NCBI RefSeq assembly: GCF_905171765.1 | Contig: NC_053390.1 | Span: 136,788,820 to 136,852,819, forward strand | Reading direction: 5' to 3' | From: Bufo bufo | Taxonomy: Eukaryota; Chordata; Amphibia; Anura; Bufonidae | DNA length: 64,000 nucleotides | Part shown: piece after piece, positions 32,163 through 44,134 of the stretch | Layout: every line of letters begins with the position of its first letter | Position numbering within the stretch: the first letter of the stretch is position 1 | Translations under genes and position numbers: made by a program | Notes under the pieces: generated by a model | Told to the model about the DNA's origin: nothing | The model's input: the letters and a program-made list of their open reading frames with translations, nothing else | The model's database searches: none

Positions 32163-32800
32163 GGCTGATGCACCGATCACAACTATCAAGTAGGTACAGG
32201 ACAAACAGCTATTGTCACTATACTGGTAGTGATCTCAAGCAAGTAGGTGAGCAACTGAAAATTAAAGACTCAATGAAAGCAACCAAAACCCTTTTATCAC
32301 CGGGACACATAAGTACAGTAACTAGTTGAGGATTTCTATGTGTCTATTACTTTATGTGGATTTCATACTTACTAGTATGGTAGTATACATGTGCACCTCA
32401 CATTGCCCCATTGTGATTATGAAGACAGCAAAGCAAATCCTGTCCTGCCCTACATGTGCATTCTGCATATTGTATTATATACATAACCTCATATAAACAA
32501 TGTTCATATAGTAATATTTCATATGAACATCAAACGAATAAGAATTGGAAAAATAAATGCAATTCCGCTATAGTTTTATAGGTTTCTGTTCCCTATGTGG
32601 TAAAACTGTTCTCTTCATGCTCCAGGTCAGTGGGGGATGTGAAGCGACAAAACAACAGCAAATCAGCTATTTAGATTTTTTGTTCTTTTATGGCATTCAT
32701 AGTACAGATACATATGCATATATTTTAATAGTTACGGGTGTTTTAGAACCTGGCAGTGCATTATATATTTATTTTTATTATGGGGAAAGAGGAGTGATTT
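32163..32800. other. Unassigned AT-rich sequence
   Basis: No gene or repeat end recognised. Confidence 0.4.
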
Positions 32801-32985
32801 GACTTTATAATATTTTTTTATTGTATTTTTAAAAACTTTACTTTTTTTAAAACTTTTTTAAGTCCTCCTAGGGGACTTGAACATGCGATCTTCAGATTGC
32901 TTCGGCCACATACTGCAGTGAATTACCATTGTAGTATATGGGAGATTCGATACATTCCAATGGAGTCCTGCCACCCGCAGATGAC
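32801..32985 (-). mobile_element. Possible tRNA-derived SINE
   Basis: On the minus strand it contains GATCGCATGTTCAAGTCCCC, resembling a tRNA T-arm and B box (GTTCAAGTCCCC at 32871-32882), then an A/T-rich tail. It is not a functional tRNA gene, since no cloverleaf could be drawn. Boundaries uncertain. Confidence 0.35.
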
Positions 32986-33149
32986 CTCTGTAGATGGATT
33001 CCTATTAGTTATATATAAAAGCATTGAAGGCCTGCAGGAGAAGGAGGCAAGTAAGTAATTTTCCCTTTGCAAGTCTGGCAGAATGGTGGGGGTTTCCCCC
33101 CCCCCCCCCCTTCCCCGCATTCTTGCATAATCCCTTTAAAGTTGTATTA

Positions 33150-33478
33150 GGCTACTTTCACACTAGCGGCAGCCTTCTCCGGCAGGCTGTTCCAGCGGGG
33201 GAACAGCCTGCTGGAATCGTGCTGCCGCTAGTGCACCGTGCAGCTGGAAATCCTCTCCGGCCCCATCACGGCAGGCAGGAATAAAACTACGACATGTTGT
33301 AGTTTTATCCCGGCTGCCTCTCTGCATGTTTGCTGTGCTGCGACCGGACCTCCAGCCCGCCCTTATTATAGTGAATGGGGCCGGAGCGGACGTCCGGCTG
33401 CACGGTGGGCTAGCGTTAGCACAGATCCGGAAGGCTGTTCCCCTGCCGGAGAAGGCTGCCACTAGTGTGAAAGAAGCC
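33150..33478. mobile_element. PIF/Harbinger-type MITE, GGCTACTTTCACACTAGCGG family
   Basis: TTA at 33147-33149 and 33479-33481. Ends GGCTACTTTCACACTAGCGG and CACTAGTGTGAAAGAAGCC. The interior is GC-rich with paired CAGGCTGTTCC segments. Non-coding. Confidence 0.78.
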
Positions 33479-33481
33479 TTA

Positions 33482-34032
33482 ATTACTTATGTCGTTAAAA
33501 ACATTTTTTATTTTTTTTGGGGGGGGTCAGTTTGTAGCTTTTTTTTTTTCGAAGGGAACACTGTACAACTTTTTCTTTACACCAGTTTTGATAAAGTCCC
33601 CTGAAGTTTTAGAAAAGTCCTAGGTAGTGTAGTTTCAGTAGTGATAACTCTGTTGGGTTCTCCACTGGTGGCCACAATGGTGGCATTAACTATAAACTGA
33701 ATGCAATCAATCAGTGATTATGAAACTGAATATATTGTATTTAGCTAGTGAGCATTTGAGAACAGTTTAGAAAGAACAGTAATGCAGAAAAGATAGCTAT
33801 ATGCCTAAATATATTATTGTCATGTGTTGTATTATTACTAAATGTCTTAAGCAATACAAGGCACATTAGTGATAATGTTACATGCCAAGAATAAAGGACG
33901 GGTGGAATCTAGTTTAAGGAGGAATGAAGATTGCTACATTATCCCTGAATATTTAGACAGTTGCTGTTATTATGCCAAACAGGCTTCAACACTAGCAGTG
34001 TGATGTCATTCTAAAGCACAGTAGACAATCTA
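33482..34032. other. Unassigned intronic sequence
   Basis: Poly-T and G-rich stretch at 33510-33550, otherwise nothing recognised. Confidence 0.4.
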
Positions 34033-34296
34033 ACCAGGGGCGTAACTAGAAATAACTGGGCCCCATGGAAAATTTTGAACGGGCCTTTCCCCTCAGCTAC
34101 TCCCCTGCAACCCAATCAAGATCGCCACTCTCAAAATACAACCCCCCCCCCCCCACTCTGTCAGATAACAACTATGAAAATAAAATAACCAGGAGGGTTT
34201 CATTTTTTGTGATTCACCATTCATTTCCATCGCTGCGATCCTTAGTTGTGTGACATCTGTCACATCGCAATCTGTGATTGCAGTGTAGCCCCAGCC
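34033..34296. mobile_element. hAT-like left end fragment (CAGGGGCGTAACTAG)
   Basis: Begins CAGGGGCGTAACTAGAAATA and TGGGCCCCATGG, the recurring end of a hAT-like frog family. No right end found before the MITE at 34300. Confidence 0.5.
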
Positions 34297-34299
34297 TAA

Positions 34300-34575
34300 G
34301 GGCTCATGCACACAACCATTGGCTGTTTTGCGGTCCGCAAATTGTAAAACTGCAAAACAATGATACCGACCGTGTGCATTTCTCATTTTGCGGAACAAAA
34401 CGTCAGGTCCATAATAGAACAGTACTATCCTTGTCTATAATGCGGACAAGAATAGGACATGACCTATATTTTTGCGGATGCAATGGAATGGACATACAGA
34501 TGCAGACAGTACACGAGTGCTGTCCACATTTTTGGCAGCTCCATTGAAGTGAATGGATCCGCATCATATACATGT
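34300..34575. mobile_element. Harbinger-like MITE, degraded
   Basis: Starts after TAA at 34297-34299 with GGGCTCATGCACACAACC. The interior has GCGGTCCGCAAATTG and TTGAAGTGAATGGATCCGC. The right end is eroded. Confidence 0.5.
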
Positions 34576-34651
34576 TAAGCTAGCAAAGGCCAAAAAGTTC
34601 TCCAGCCTGTGTGGTCACTAACCGGTGCTGGGGGAATTTTCCAGACATTAA

Positions 34652-35332
34652 AGGGACACTGACAGGCCGTTAGAGCATATAAAGTGACATATATTCTTCT
34701 ATTGGTCTTAATATGATAAATTAAACTATACCATTATCACCCCTCACTGCCTTTCCGTTACTTATAAAAAGTGTTTTTATCAAAATGCAAATTACCTTAC
34801 TTTGCGCCCAAGGGGCTGTCCCTCATTCAGTGCTGTGCCCAGCCGTGCCCCAACTTCCGTCTCCTAGTGCCGCCCAGCTCATTAGTATTCACTGCACTGG
34901 GTGGCTTTTTTTTCTCCCGACGCGGCGAAATCCTGCGCATGCCCAGTACTATCTTCTACTGGAGCTAGAGGGTGTCGGGGACCTTATCCGGCGCAGGCAC
35001 GGAGCGACAAGATGAGGCTGATGCCAGGAAGATAGTACTGGGCATGCGCGGGATTTCGCCGCGTCGGGAGAAAATAAAGCCGCCCAGTGCAGTGAATACT
35101 AATGAGCTGGGTGGCACTAGGAGACGGCAGTTGGGGCACGGCTGGGCACAGCACTGAATGAGGGACAGCCCCTTGGGCGCAAAGTAAGGTAATTTGCATT
35201 TTGATAAAAACACTTTTTATAAGTAACGGAAAGGCAGTGAGGGATGATAATGGTATCGTTTAATTTATCATATTAAGACCAATAGAAGAATATATGTCAC
35301 TTTATATGCTCTAACGGCCTGTCAGTGTCCCT
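34652..35332. mobile_element. T2/Kolobok-type MITE, 681-bp palindrome
   Basis: TTAA at 34648-34651 and 35333-35336. Ends AGGGACACTGACAGGCCG and the exact inverse. Long arms share AAATTACCTTACTTTGCGCC, and the centre lies near 34990. Near-centre NRF1-like half matches TGCGCATGCCC (34934) and GGGCATGCGC (35040). It is well preserved apart from small indels near the centre. Confidence 0.82.
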
Positions 35333-35416
35333 TTAAATTCACAGTCCTTGATCATGTTCATTTTGTACCTTCTACCCGAATAAACCTGAAGTCTGCAGAG
35401 CTCAGGACACCTCAGC

Positions 35417-35575
35417 TCACATTTAGGGCTCATGCACATGAACATAAGGGCTCCGTGCCCGTATAGCAGACCGCAGATGGCCGCAATATACAGGCACTGG
35501 TTGTACGCACGCTGGACTCATTGACTATAAAGGAGCAGGAGAATGGAAAGGCTGAACGCTGATGTTAACTCAGCC
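35417..35575. mobile_element. Short Harbinger-like MITE
   Basis: Left GGGCTCATGCACATGAACAT, right ending TGATGTTAACTCAGCC, followed by a TAA at 35576-35578 shared with the next element. Confidence 0.45.
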
Positions 35576-35578
35576 TAA

Positions 35579-36024
35579 GGGTACCTTCACACTTGCGTGA
35601 AACTTTTCCGGCACTGAGTTCCGTCCTAGGAGCTCAATACTGGAAAAGAACTGATCAGTTTTATCCTAATTCATTCTGAATGGAGAGCAATCTGTTCAGT
35701 ATGCATCAGGATGTCTTCAGTTCTGTCACTGTACGGTTTTTGGACGGAGAAAATACCGCAGCATGCTGCAGTATTTTCTCCGTCCAAAATTCCGGGACAC
35801 TTGCCGGGCATTATTTTCCATTGAAATGCATTAATGGAAAAACGGATCCACAGACCTTTAATAATGTGAAAAAGATAAATACCGGATCCGTTTTTCCGGA
35901 TGACAACCGGAGAGACGGATCCGGTATTGCAATGCATCCGGATCTGTCTACAAATGGTATCCGTTTGCGTACAGATTGCGACGGAACTGCCTGCCGGGAT
36001 CCAACAACGCAAGTGTGAAAGTAG
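35579..36024. mobile_element. Harbinger-like MITE, ACCTTCACACTTGCG family
   Basis: Left GGGTACCTTCACACTTGCG, right ACGCAAGTGTGAAAGTAG. The interior has paired AGTATTTTCTCCGTCC (35770) and GGACGGAGAAAATACC (35742) arms and repeated ACGGATCC motifs. Confidence 0.6.
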
Positions 36025-36264
36025 AGATCCGTTATTTTAGACAAAGGACTCTATTTCCCATAAAAAACAACTGATCTCTGATGAAAGTGACACAAACTGA
36101 TCATAACTGATGCTCAAGAAATGACAGTTCAGTTATTTTTAGTGCAAACTGATGCTAACTGAGCACAACTGATGGTCACAATGAAAGATCCTTATTTTTC
36201 AAATTTTTCTGATCTGACAGATCAGAAGAACGGAAAACAAAAAGGTGATGTGAATGCGCGCTTA

Positions 36265-36520
36265 GGTGTCATGCATACGGCCATGTCCGATTTTGGTAAG
36301 CAAAAACAGATCCTTCAAAAAAAGGAAAGATTCCGGGTTCATTCAATTTTTTTCACTTCAATGAACAGAAAGTGCTATTCTCATTTGCAAAGATAGAAAA
36401 GAATAGGACCTGCTGTGAGATTCTAGGATCAGACACTGAAACTGATTTGTATGGGTCAGTGAGCTATCCCTTTCAATGATAGACACCACACTGAAGAACA
36501 ATAATGTCGTGCATGAGGCC
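36265..36520. mobile_element. Harbinger-like MITE, degraded
   Basis: TTA before 36265 and TAA at 36521-36523. Left GGTGTCATGCATACGGCC, right GTCGTGCATGAGGCC. The arms are largely eroded, suggesting age. Confidence 0.5.
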
Positions 36521-36523
36521 TAA

Positions 36524-38077
36524 GTTTACATTTTAGATATGATTAGTAAATCTGCCCCATTGTATGTCTTTACCCTGAGCTCTTCCAGAATTGTCCCTTC
36601 AGGAATATGGCTGAGGCCTAACTGCAAGATGCCATTTAGATACCAAAATTAGACTACAACTGGAACAGAACCAGGGAGCAGTTTGGGCACTAAACAGGCA
36701 AGTCATTGTATGTATTGATCGGCTTTCTACAACTCAAGGCCCAAAATCAACAGTTTCCACTCATCTCTACTTGTACCTGGAAATGCAATCTGCTAAAACA
36801 TGAGCTTATGAGTACAGGACACCAATATTACCACATCCATTAGAGGGCATTGTCTCATCAGAGACAACTCCTCTCAGAATGTGCCCCGCTGGGACGATCA
36901 GTTGATCATCCCAGGTCCCATTCCCAATATCGCTGACAAACATAGATTTAGTTGGGGGAAGATGCGTCCATCAAGACATTTTGCCCAGCTTCTGCTGATG
37001 AAGGGGAAATGCATTATTATATGGAGACCATTCAGATGACACAGGTGCAGGCGCAGACTAACCAAACCATACTATGCATCCATTTATAAAGCTGGGTAGA
37101 TCGGGAGGTTGGGAGTCAGGCCAGCCAGTATTGTCTTTCCCCAGGGACCTGTCTTCTTGATGTCACTAGAGGGGTCCCCATAATCAGTCATCTTGCTGCT
37201 GCCTACCACTGTGTGAGCATGTGTTCTAGGCTCATGTAGCTATGAGGGCTGTAGTCCAAGGCAAGAGTAAGTCAGAAGGACACTGACAGGGGCTCCAGGG
37301 GGCTGAGGCACAGGCTAGACAGCAGGCTACAACTTGAAATCTGTTGGCAGACTTTTAGGGAATTACAATTGAGGGCAGGTAAGTTATGCACACATTTGTA
37401 CAGTGAGCGCCTAGAAAGAATTTCTCTAGTGGACACTAGACACCCCGGTCCAACAGTGGACAGGTGACAAGAGAAGATTGCTTTCAAAAACATTTTCACC
37501 ATTACAGTTCAGGCTGGATGATACAATCTGATATGTCAAAAATAGCCAATGTGCTGTCAGCTATATTGATGCCACCGTATGTCCTCAAAGAGGAACCTCC
37601 ACATTGGACAGAGAAGAGCAGCCTGGGTTGAGTGGGGACAGTGCTGTGATGAGTGGTGGTCTATGAGTTTTGATGAAACCATCACATTTCTACTGATTTG
37701 CGATTATACTTAGTCTTGCATAATGTGCAGAGCTGATGATGCATCCTTTCAGTAAGTCTTGTGGACTTACGCAGAATATGAAGCCCACACTATACCACTG
37801 AATGGAAGCATTTGTTGAACAGATGACCACAACAATTATCTATGACAGACTTGCTGTCCTCCTTTTACTGCCCATTTTGCATTAACGTCAATGGACTTCA
37901 TTCACTATTGAGGATGCCCACTGAAAACTGGCATGGTATTTTCACCGGATAGAAAAACAATAAAACATGTCAGTGTTTGCCCTAAGTATCATACCACTTA
38001 ACTTCCCAGAAAACACTTAATAGAACAGTCATAAAAACTCATGTCCGGGAAAGTGTAAGAATGTAAATTAAGAGCCG
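36524..38077. other. Unassigned intronic sequence
   Basis: The longest stretch in this half without a recognised element. No gene, RNA or repeat boundary seen. Confidence 0.45.
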
Positions 38078-38454
38078 ATTTAACCGCCTACGGACCGCCT
38101 AACGCAGGATCGCGTTCCGGAGGCGGCAGCCCTGCGCAGGATCGCGAGACACGAGATTTCCTGTGAACGCACGCACACAGGCGCGCGCGTTCACAGGATC
38201 GGAAGGTAAGCGAGTGGATCTCATGCCTGTCAGCGGCGATCGTTCGCTGGCAGGCTGGAGATGTGATTTTTTTAACCCCTAACAGGCATATTAGACGCTG
38301 TTTTGATAACAGCGTCTAATATACCTGCTACCTGGTCCTCTGGTGGTCCCTGTTGTTTGGATCGACCACCAGAGGACACAGGTAGCTCAGTAAAGAAGCA
38401 CCAAAAACCACTACACTACACTACACCCCCCCCTGTCACTTATTAACCCCTTAT

Positions 38455-39500
38455 GAACCCCTGATCACCCCTGATCACCCCATATAGACTCCCTGATCAC
38501 TCCCCTGTCATTGATCACCCCCCTGTCATTGATCACCCCCCTGTAAGGCTCCATTCAGATGTCCGTATGATTTTTACGGATCCACTGATACATGGATCGG
38601 ATCCGCAAAACGCATGCGGACGTCTGAATGGAGCCTTACAGGGGGGTGATCAATGATGGGAGTGATCACCCCATATAGACTCCCTGATCACCCCCCTGTC
38701 ATTGATCACCCCCCTGTCATTGATCACCCCCCTGTAAGGCTGCATTCAGATGTCCGTATGTTTTTTACGGATCCACGGATACATGGATCGGATCCGCAAA
38801 ACACATACAGGCGTCTGAATGGAGCCTTACAGGGGGGTGATCACCCCATATAGACTCCCTGATCACCCCCCTGTCATTGATCACCCCCCTGTCATTGATC
38901 ACCCCCCTGTAAGGCTGCATTCAGATGTCCGTATGATTTTTACGGATCCACTGATACATGGATCGGATCCGCAAAACACATACGGACATCTGAATGGAGC
39001 CTTATAGGGGGGTGATCAATGACAGAGGGGTGATCACCCTATATAGACTCCCTGATCACCCCCCTGTCATTGATCACCCCCCTGTCATTGATCACCCCCC
39101 TGTAAGGCTGCATTCAGATGTCCGTATGATTTTTACGGATCCACTGATACATGGATCGGATCCGCAAAACACATACGGACATCTGAATGGAGCCTTATAG
39201 GGGGGTGATCAATGACAGAGGGGTGATCACCCCATATAGACTCCCTGATCACCCCCCTGTCATTGATCACCCCCCTGTCATTGATCACCCCCCTGTAAGG
39301 CTGCATTCAGATGTCCGTATAATTTTTACGGATCCACTGATACATGGATCGGATCCGCAAAACACATACGGACATCTGAATGGAGCCTTATAGGGGGGTG
39401 ATCAATGACAGAGGGGTGATCACCCCATATAGACTCCCTGATCACCCCCCTGTCATTGATCACCCCCCTGTCATTGATCACCCCCCTGTAAGGCTCCAGA
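38455..39500. repeat. Satellite array, unit 175-193 bp, containing a mini-MITE
   Basis: The phrase TAAGGCT(C/G)CATTCAGATG recurs at 38544, 38735, 38910, 39103, 39296 and 39489, spacings 191, 175, 193, 193 and 193. Each unit contains short GATCACCCCCCTGTCATT repeats plus a 95-bp hairpin. The final unit is cut after TAAGGCTCCAG. Confidence 0.92.
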
Positions 39501-41420
39501 AATTTTTTGGGCCCAAGTTAGCGGAATTTTTTCTTTTTTCTTACAAAGTCTCATATTCCACTAACTTGTGTAAAAAAATAAAATCTCACATGAACTCACC
39601 ATACCCCTCACGTAATCCAAATGCGCAAAATTTTTTAGACATTTATATTCCAGACTTCTTCTCACGCTTTAGGGCCCCTAGAATGCCAGGGCACTATAAA
39701 TACCCCACATGTGACCCCATTTCGGAAAGAAGACACCCCAAGGTATTCGCTGAGGGGCATACTGAGTCCATGAAAGATTGAAATTTTTGTCCCAAGTTAG
39801 CGGAAAGGGAGACTTTGTGAGAAAAAAAAAAATCCATTTCCGCTAACTTGTGCCAAAAAAAAAAAAATTCTATGAACTCGCCATGCCCCTCATGGAATAC
39901 CTTGGGGTGTCTTCTTTCCAAAATGGGGTCACATGTGGGGTATTTATACTGCCCTGGCTTTTTAGGGGCCCTAAAGCGTGAGAATAAGTCTGGGATCCAA
40001 ATGTCTAAAAATGCCCTCATAAAAGGAATGTGGGCCCCTTTGCACACCTAGGCTGCAAAAAAGTGTCACACATCTGGTATCGCCGTACTCAGGAGAAGTT
40101 GGGCAATGTGTTTTGGGGTGTCATTTTACATATACCCATGCTGGGTGAGATAAATATCTTGGTCAAATGCCAACTTTGTATAAAAAATGGGAAAAGTTGT
40201 CTTTTGCCGAGATATTTATCTCACCCAGCATGGGTATATGTAAAAAGACACCCCAAAACACATTGCCCAACTTCTCCTGAATATGGCGATACCACGTGTG
40301 ACACTTTTTTGCAGCCTAGGTGGGCAAAGGGGCCCACATTCCAAAGAGCACCTTTCGGATTTCACAGGTCATTTACCTACTTACCACACATTAGGGCCCC
40401 TAGAATGCCAGGGCAGTATAACTACCCCATAAGTGACCCCATTTTGGAAAGAAGACACCCCAAGGTATTCCGTGAGGGGCATGGCGAGTTCCTAGAATTT
40501 TTTATTTTTTGTCACAAGTTAGCGGAAAATGATGATTTTTTTTTTTTTTTTTCTTACAAAGTCTCATATTCCACTAACTTGTGACAAAAAATAAAAACTT
40601 CCATGAACTCACTATGCCCATCACGAAATACCTTGGGGTGTCTTCTTTCCAAAATGGGGTCAATTGTGGGGTAGTTATACTGCCCTGGCATTTTAGGGGC
40701 CGAATGCGTGAGAAGTGGTTTGAAATCAAAATCTGTAAAAAATAGCCAGTGAAATCCGAAAGGTGCTCTTTGGAATGTGGGCCCCTTTGCCCACCTAGGC
40801 TGCAAAAAAGTGTCACACATCTGGTATCCCCGTACTCAGGAGAAGTTGGGCAATGTGTTTTGGGGTGTCTTTTTACATATACCCATGCTGGGTGAGAGAA
40901 ATATCTTGGCAAAAGACAACTTTTCCCATTTTTTTTATACAAAGTTGGCATTTGACCGAGAAATTTATCTCACCCAGCATGGGTATATGTAAAATGACAC
41001 CCCAAAACACATTGCCCAACTTCTCCTGAGTACGGGGATACCAGATGTGTGACACTGTTTTGCAGCCTACGTGGGCAAAGGGGCCCACATTCCAAAGAGC
41101 ACCTTTCGGATTTCACCGGCCATTTTTTACAGATTTTGATTTCAAACTACTTCTCACGCATTCGGGCCCCTAAAATGCCAGGGCAGTATAACTACCCCAC
41201 AAGTGACCCCATTTTGGAAAGAAGACACCCCCAGGTATTTCGTGATGGGCATTGTGAGTTCATGGAAGTTTTTATTTTTTGTCACAAGTTAGTGGAATAT
41301 GAGACTTTGTAAGAAAAAAATAAATAAAAAATCATCATTTTCCGCTAACTTGTGACAAAAAATAAAAAGTTCTATGAACTCACTATGCCCATCAGCGAAT
41401 ACCTTAGGGTGTCTACTTTC
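39500..41420. repeat. Alternating direct and inverted array of a ~300-bp module
   Basis: A module containing CTTGGGGTGTCTTCTTTCC, AAAATGGGGTCA, GGGGCCC, and CAACTTGTGACAAAAAATAA recurs in alternating orientation about six times, roughly 39600-39780 (+), 39850-40130 (-), 40180-40560 (+), 40580-40900 (-), 40950-41290 (+) and 41350 onward (-). Moderately long ORFs here are repeat artefacts. Confidence 0.8.
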
Positions 41421-42409
41421 CAAAATGGGGTCATTTGTGGGGTGTTTGTACTGTCTGGCCTTTGTAGAACCTCAGGAAACATGACAGGTGCTCAGAAAGT
41501 CAGAGCTGCTTCAAAAAGCGGAAATTCACATTTTTGTACCATAGTTTGTAAACGCTATAACTTTTACCCAAACCATTTTTTTTTACCCAAACATTTTTTT
41601 TTATCAAAGACATGTAGAACAATAAATTTAGAGAAAAATTTATATATGGATCTCGTTTTTTTTGCAAAATTTTACAACTGAAAGTGAAAAATGTCATTTT
41701 TTTGCAAAAAAATCGTTAAATTTCCATTTATAACAAAAAAAGTAAAAATGTCAGCAGCAATGAAATACGACCAAATGAAAGCTCTATTAGTGAGAAGAAA
41801 AGGAGGTAAAATTCATTTGGGTGGTAAGTTGCATGACCGAGCAATAAACGGTGAAAGTAGGGTAGGTCAGAAGTGTAAAAAGTGGCCTGGTCATTAAGGG
41901 TGTTTAAGCTAGGGGGGCTGAGGTGGTTAAATAATTCCATCATGCTCGGAAGCAATTTGTGCCAAGTGCCATATTATACTCTATATACAGGCTCGGACCG
42001 GCCCACCGGGGAGCCGGGAAAATCCTCGGTAGGTCCCCGAACCAAAAAGTGAGCTTTCTTGCTTAAAGGGAACATGACATCAACTTTATGCTGACTGTAC
42101 TGAGGGCAGTATGAAGTAGTGACAGAAATGCTGATTTCAGCGGTGTGTCACTCACAGTGGCGTCTCTAGCTTTCAAATTTTGGGGGGGCACACTGGGGGC
42201 CAGGACAAAAGTAGGGGGGGCAGCTATAACAACGATACATTTACACAAGTACGCTTAGAAATGCTGCAATACTTTACCCAATACCTAAAACCGCAACAGG
42301 GAAGAAAAGTCCAGCTGTCTGTGGATGACACTTTTATAGAGAGGGGGATCTGTGGATGACACTGCTATGGGGGGGATCTGTGGATGCCACATACCGTATA
42401 TAGCATCTT

Positions 42410-42530
42410 ATGCTATATGTGTCATCCACAGATCCACCCCATGACAGTGTCATCCCCATTTCCCCCTCCATAACAGCGTCATCCACAGATCTCCCTCCCT
42501 ATAACAGTGTCATCCACAGATCTCCCTCCC
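42410..42530. repeat. Short tandem repeat TGTCATCCACAGATC
   Basis: About four imperfect copies of a roughly 35-bp unit containing AGTGTCATCCACAGATC, preceded by inverse copies (GATCTGTGGATGACACT) at 42320-42380. Confidence 0.75.
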
Positions 42531-42779
42531 CGCCTCTCACAGGATTGTACATATATAAAATAAACATATTTCACATGAAAACGTACAGTTACTTGGCTTG
42601 GCCCTTGGGGATCTCGGACACCACTTCAACACTTGGCCGGGGGCTCGGCGGAGCTGATGTTGTGTTTTATCCTAATGAGTAAGATTTCATAATAAGGATT
42701 TGGAGAATGGGCAGAGGGACAGCAGAGCAGAGAGAGGCTGGTGCTGCTACTAGGGGGTCATACCATGGGGGAGTAATAA

Positions 42780-43770
42780 ATCCCACCATAATGCCCCCCA
42801 GTAGAAATAATTCTCCTTATAATGTGCAAAACATACCCCCTTATGCCCCCAGTTGAGCTAATTTCCCCCATAATGTGCCAGTATAAAATACCCCTATATA
42901 GTGCACCAGTAAATGCCTCCATAGTGCTCCTCTCCCCCCTTCCTGCTAGTGCCCCCCATAATGTACCAGTATAAAATGTCCCATATATCGTGCCCCAGTA
43001 GATGCCCTCAGTGTCCCCCATAATTTGCAAGTATAAAATACCCCTTCTTAGTGCCCCCCGTAGATGACTCCATAGTACTCCTCTCTCCCCTTCTCCATAG
43101 TACCCACCATAATGTGTCCCAGTATAAAATGCTACTGTACAGAGCCCCCCATATAAAACACCCCTTCTTTGTGGCCTCAGTAGATGCCCCTATAGTGCCC
43201 ACCAATAATGTGCCAGTAATAAGTGCCCTCAATAACGTGCCAGTAACAAGAGCCCCCCAATGTGCCAGTAATAAGCCCCCATCACGTGCCAGTAACAAGA
43301 GCCCCCATCACGTGCCAGTAATAAGCCCCCCATCACGTGCCAGTAATGAGCCCCCCATCACGTGCCAGTAATGAGCCCCCATCACGTGCCAGTAATGAGC
43401 CCCCATCACGTGCCAGTAATGAGCCCCCATCACGTGCCAGTAATGAGCCCCCATCACGTGCCAGTAATGAGCCCCCCATCACGTGCCAGTAATGAGCCCC
43501 CATCACGTGCCAGTAATGAGCCCCCATCACGTGCCAGTAATAAGCCCCCCATCACGTGCCAGTATTAAGCCCCCCATGTTCCAGTATTAAGTCCCCCCAT
43601 CATCATGTGCGAGTATTAAGTCCCCCATCATCATGTGCCAGTATAAAGTCCCCCCCCATCATCATGTGCCAGTATAAAGTTCCCCCCTATCATCATGTGC
43701 CAGTATAAAGTCCCCCCCCATCATCATGTGCCAGTTTTGTAATAAGCCCCCCCAATGTGCCAGTAACACT
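42780..43770. repeat. Minisatellite based on TGCCAGTAATGAGCCCCC
   Basis: The 43250-43570 core has about 14 tandem copies of a ~22-24-bp unit, CACGTGCCAGTAATGAGC followed by CCCCAT. It degrades on both sides into looser units such as ATAATGTGCCAGTATAAAA. This is not CRISPR: there are no unique spacers. Confidence 0.9.
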
Positions 43771-43927
43771 ATTGTAAAAAAAAACAAAAAAAAAACACTT
43801 ATACTTACCTAAGTGTCAGCGATGCGATGCAGCCTCTTCCTGTGTCCCACGCTGTAATGTAAGGCTCAGGCGGCACGATGACGTCATTGCGCCGGCCTCT
43901 GATAGGCTGCCGGCCTAGTGCCTGCAG

Positions 43928-44130
43928 CCAGGGGCGTACATAAAAATCACTGGGCCCCATAGCAGGAATCTAAATTGGGCCCCCATTCCCCTTTTATAGC
44001 CCCTCCCTTTGTTCCATGAACTATTCTTGCTGCTGCGTTTTATAATTTATGCCATCAGGGCCGGAATGGGATTACAAAACAGCCCTGGCACACAAAAGAG
44101 GTATAATAGATGCAGATGTATATTATATAC
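43928..44130. mobile_element. hAT-like left end nested in the larger hAT-like element
   Basis: CCAGGGGCGTACATAAAAAT and TGGGCCCCATAGCAGG are the same end type as at 34033. Its right end was not identified. Confidence 0.4.
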
Positions 44131-44134
44131 AGCA

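Larger units (their letters stand above)
38079..41930. mobile_element. Unclassified 3.85-kb DNA element with TTAACCRCC ends
   Basis: Left end TTTAACCGCCTACGGACCGC, right end GGCTGAGGTGGTTAAAT, giving a short inverted terminal match (ATTTAACC-RCC). I recognise both ends as belonging to an abundant frog repeat, but it has no protein that would classify it. The interior contains a hairpin (GACGCTGTTTTGATAACAGC at 38293), a satellite of about 193 bp, an alternating inverted array, and an A/T-rich right part. No target duplication could be fixed. Confidence 0.6.

Noticed and set aside
32871..32882. tRNA gene on the minus strand
   Set aside because: Only a T-arm/B-box-like segment is present; no acceptor stem or anticodon arm could be drawn. 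A SINE remnant is more likely.
38653..39781. Series of ORFs with the DHPPVIDHPPV repeat
   Set aside because: They restate the 193-bp satellite period and have no independent coding evidence.
39694..41312. ORFs of 70-184 residues with near-identical peptides on both strands
   Set aside because: Products of the alternating inverted array.
43250..43570. CRISPR-like regular repeats
   Set aside because: The units are contiguous minisatellite copies without unique spacers, and the genome is a vertebrate's.
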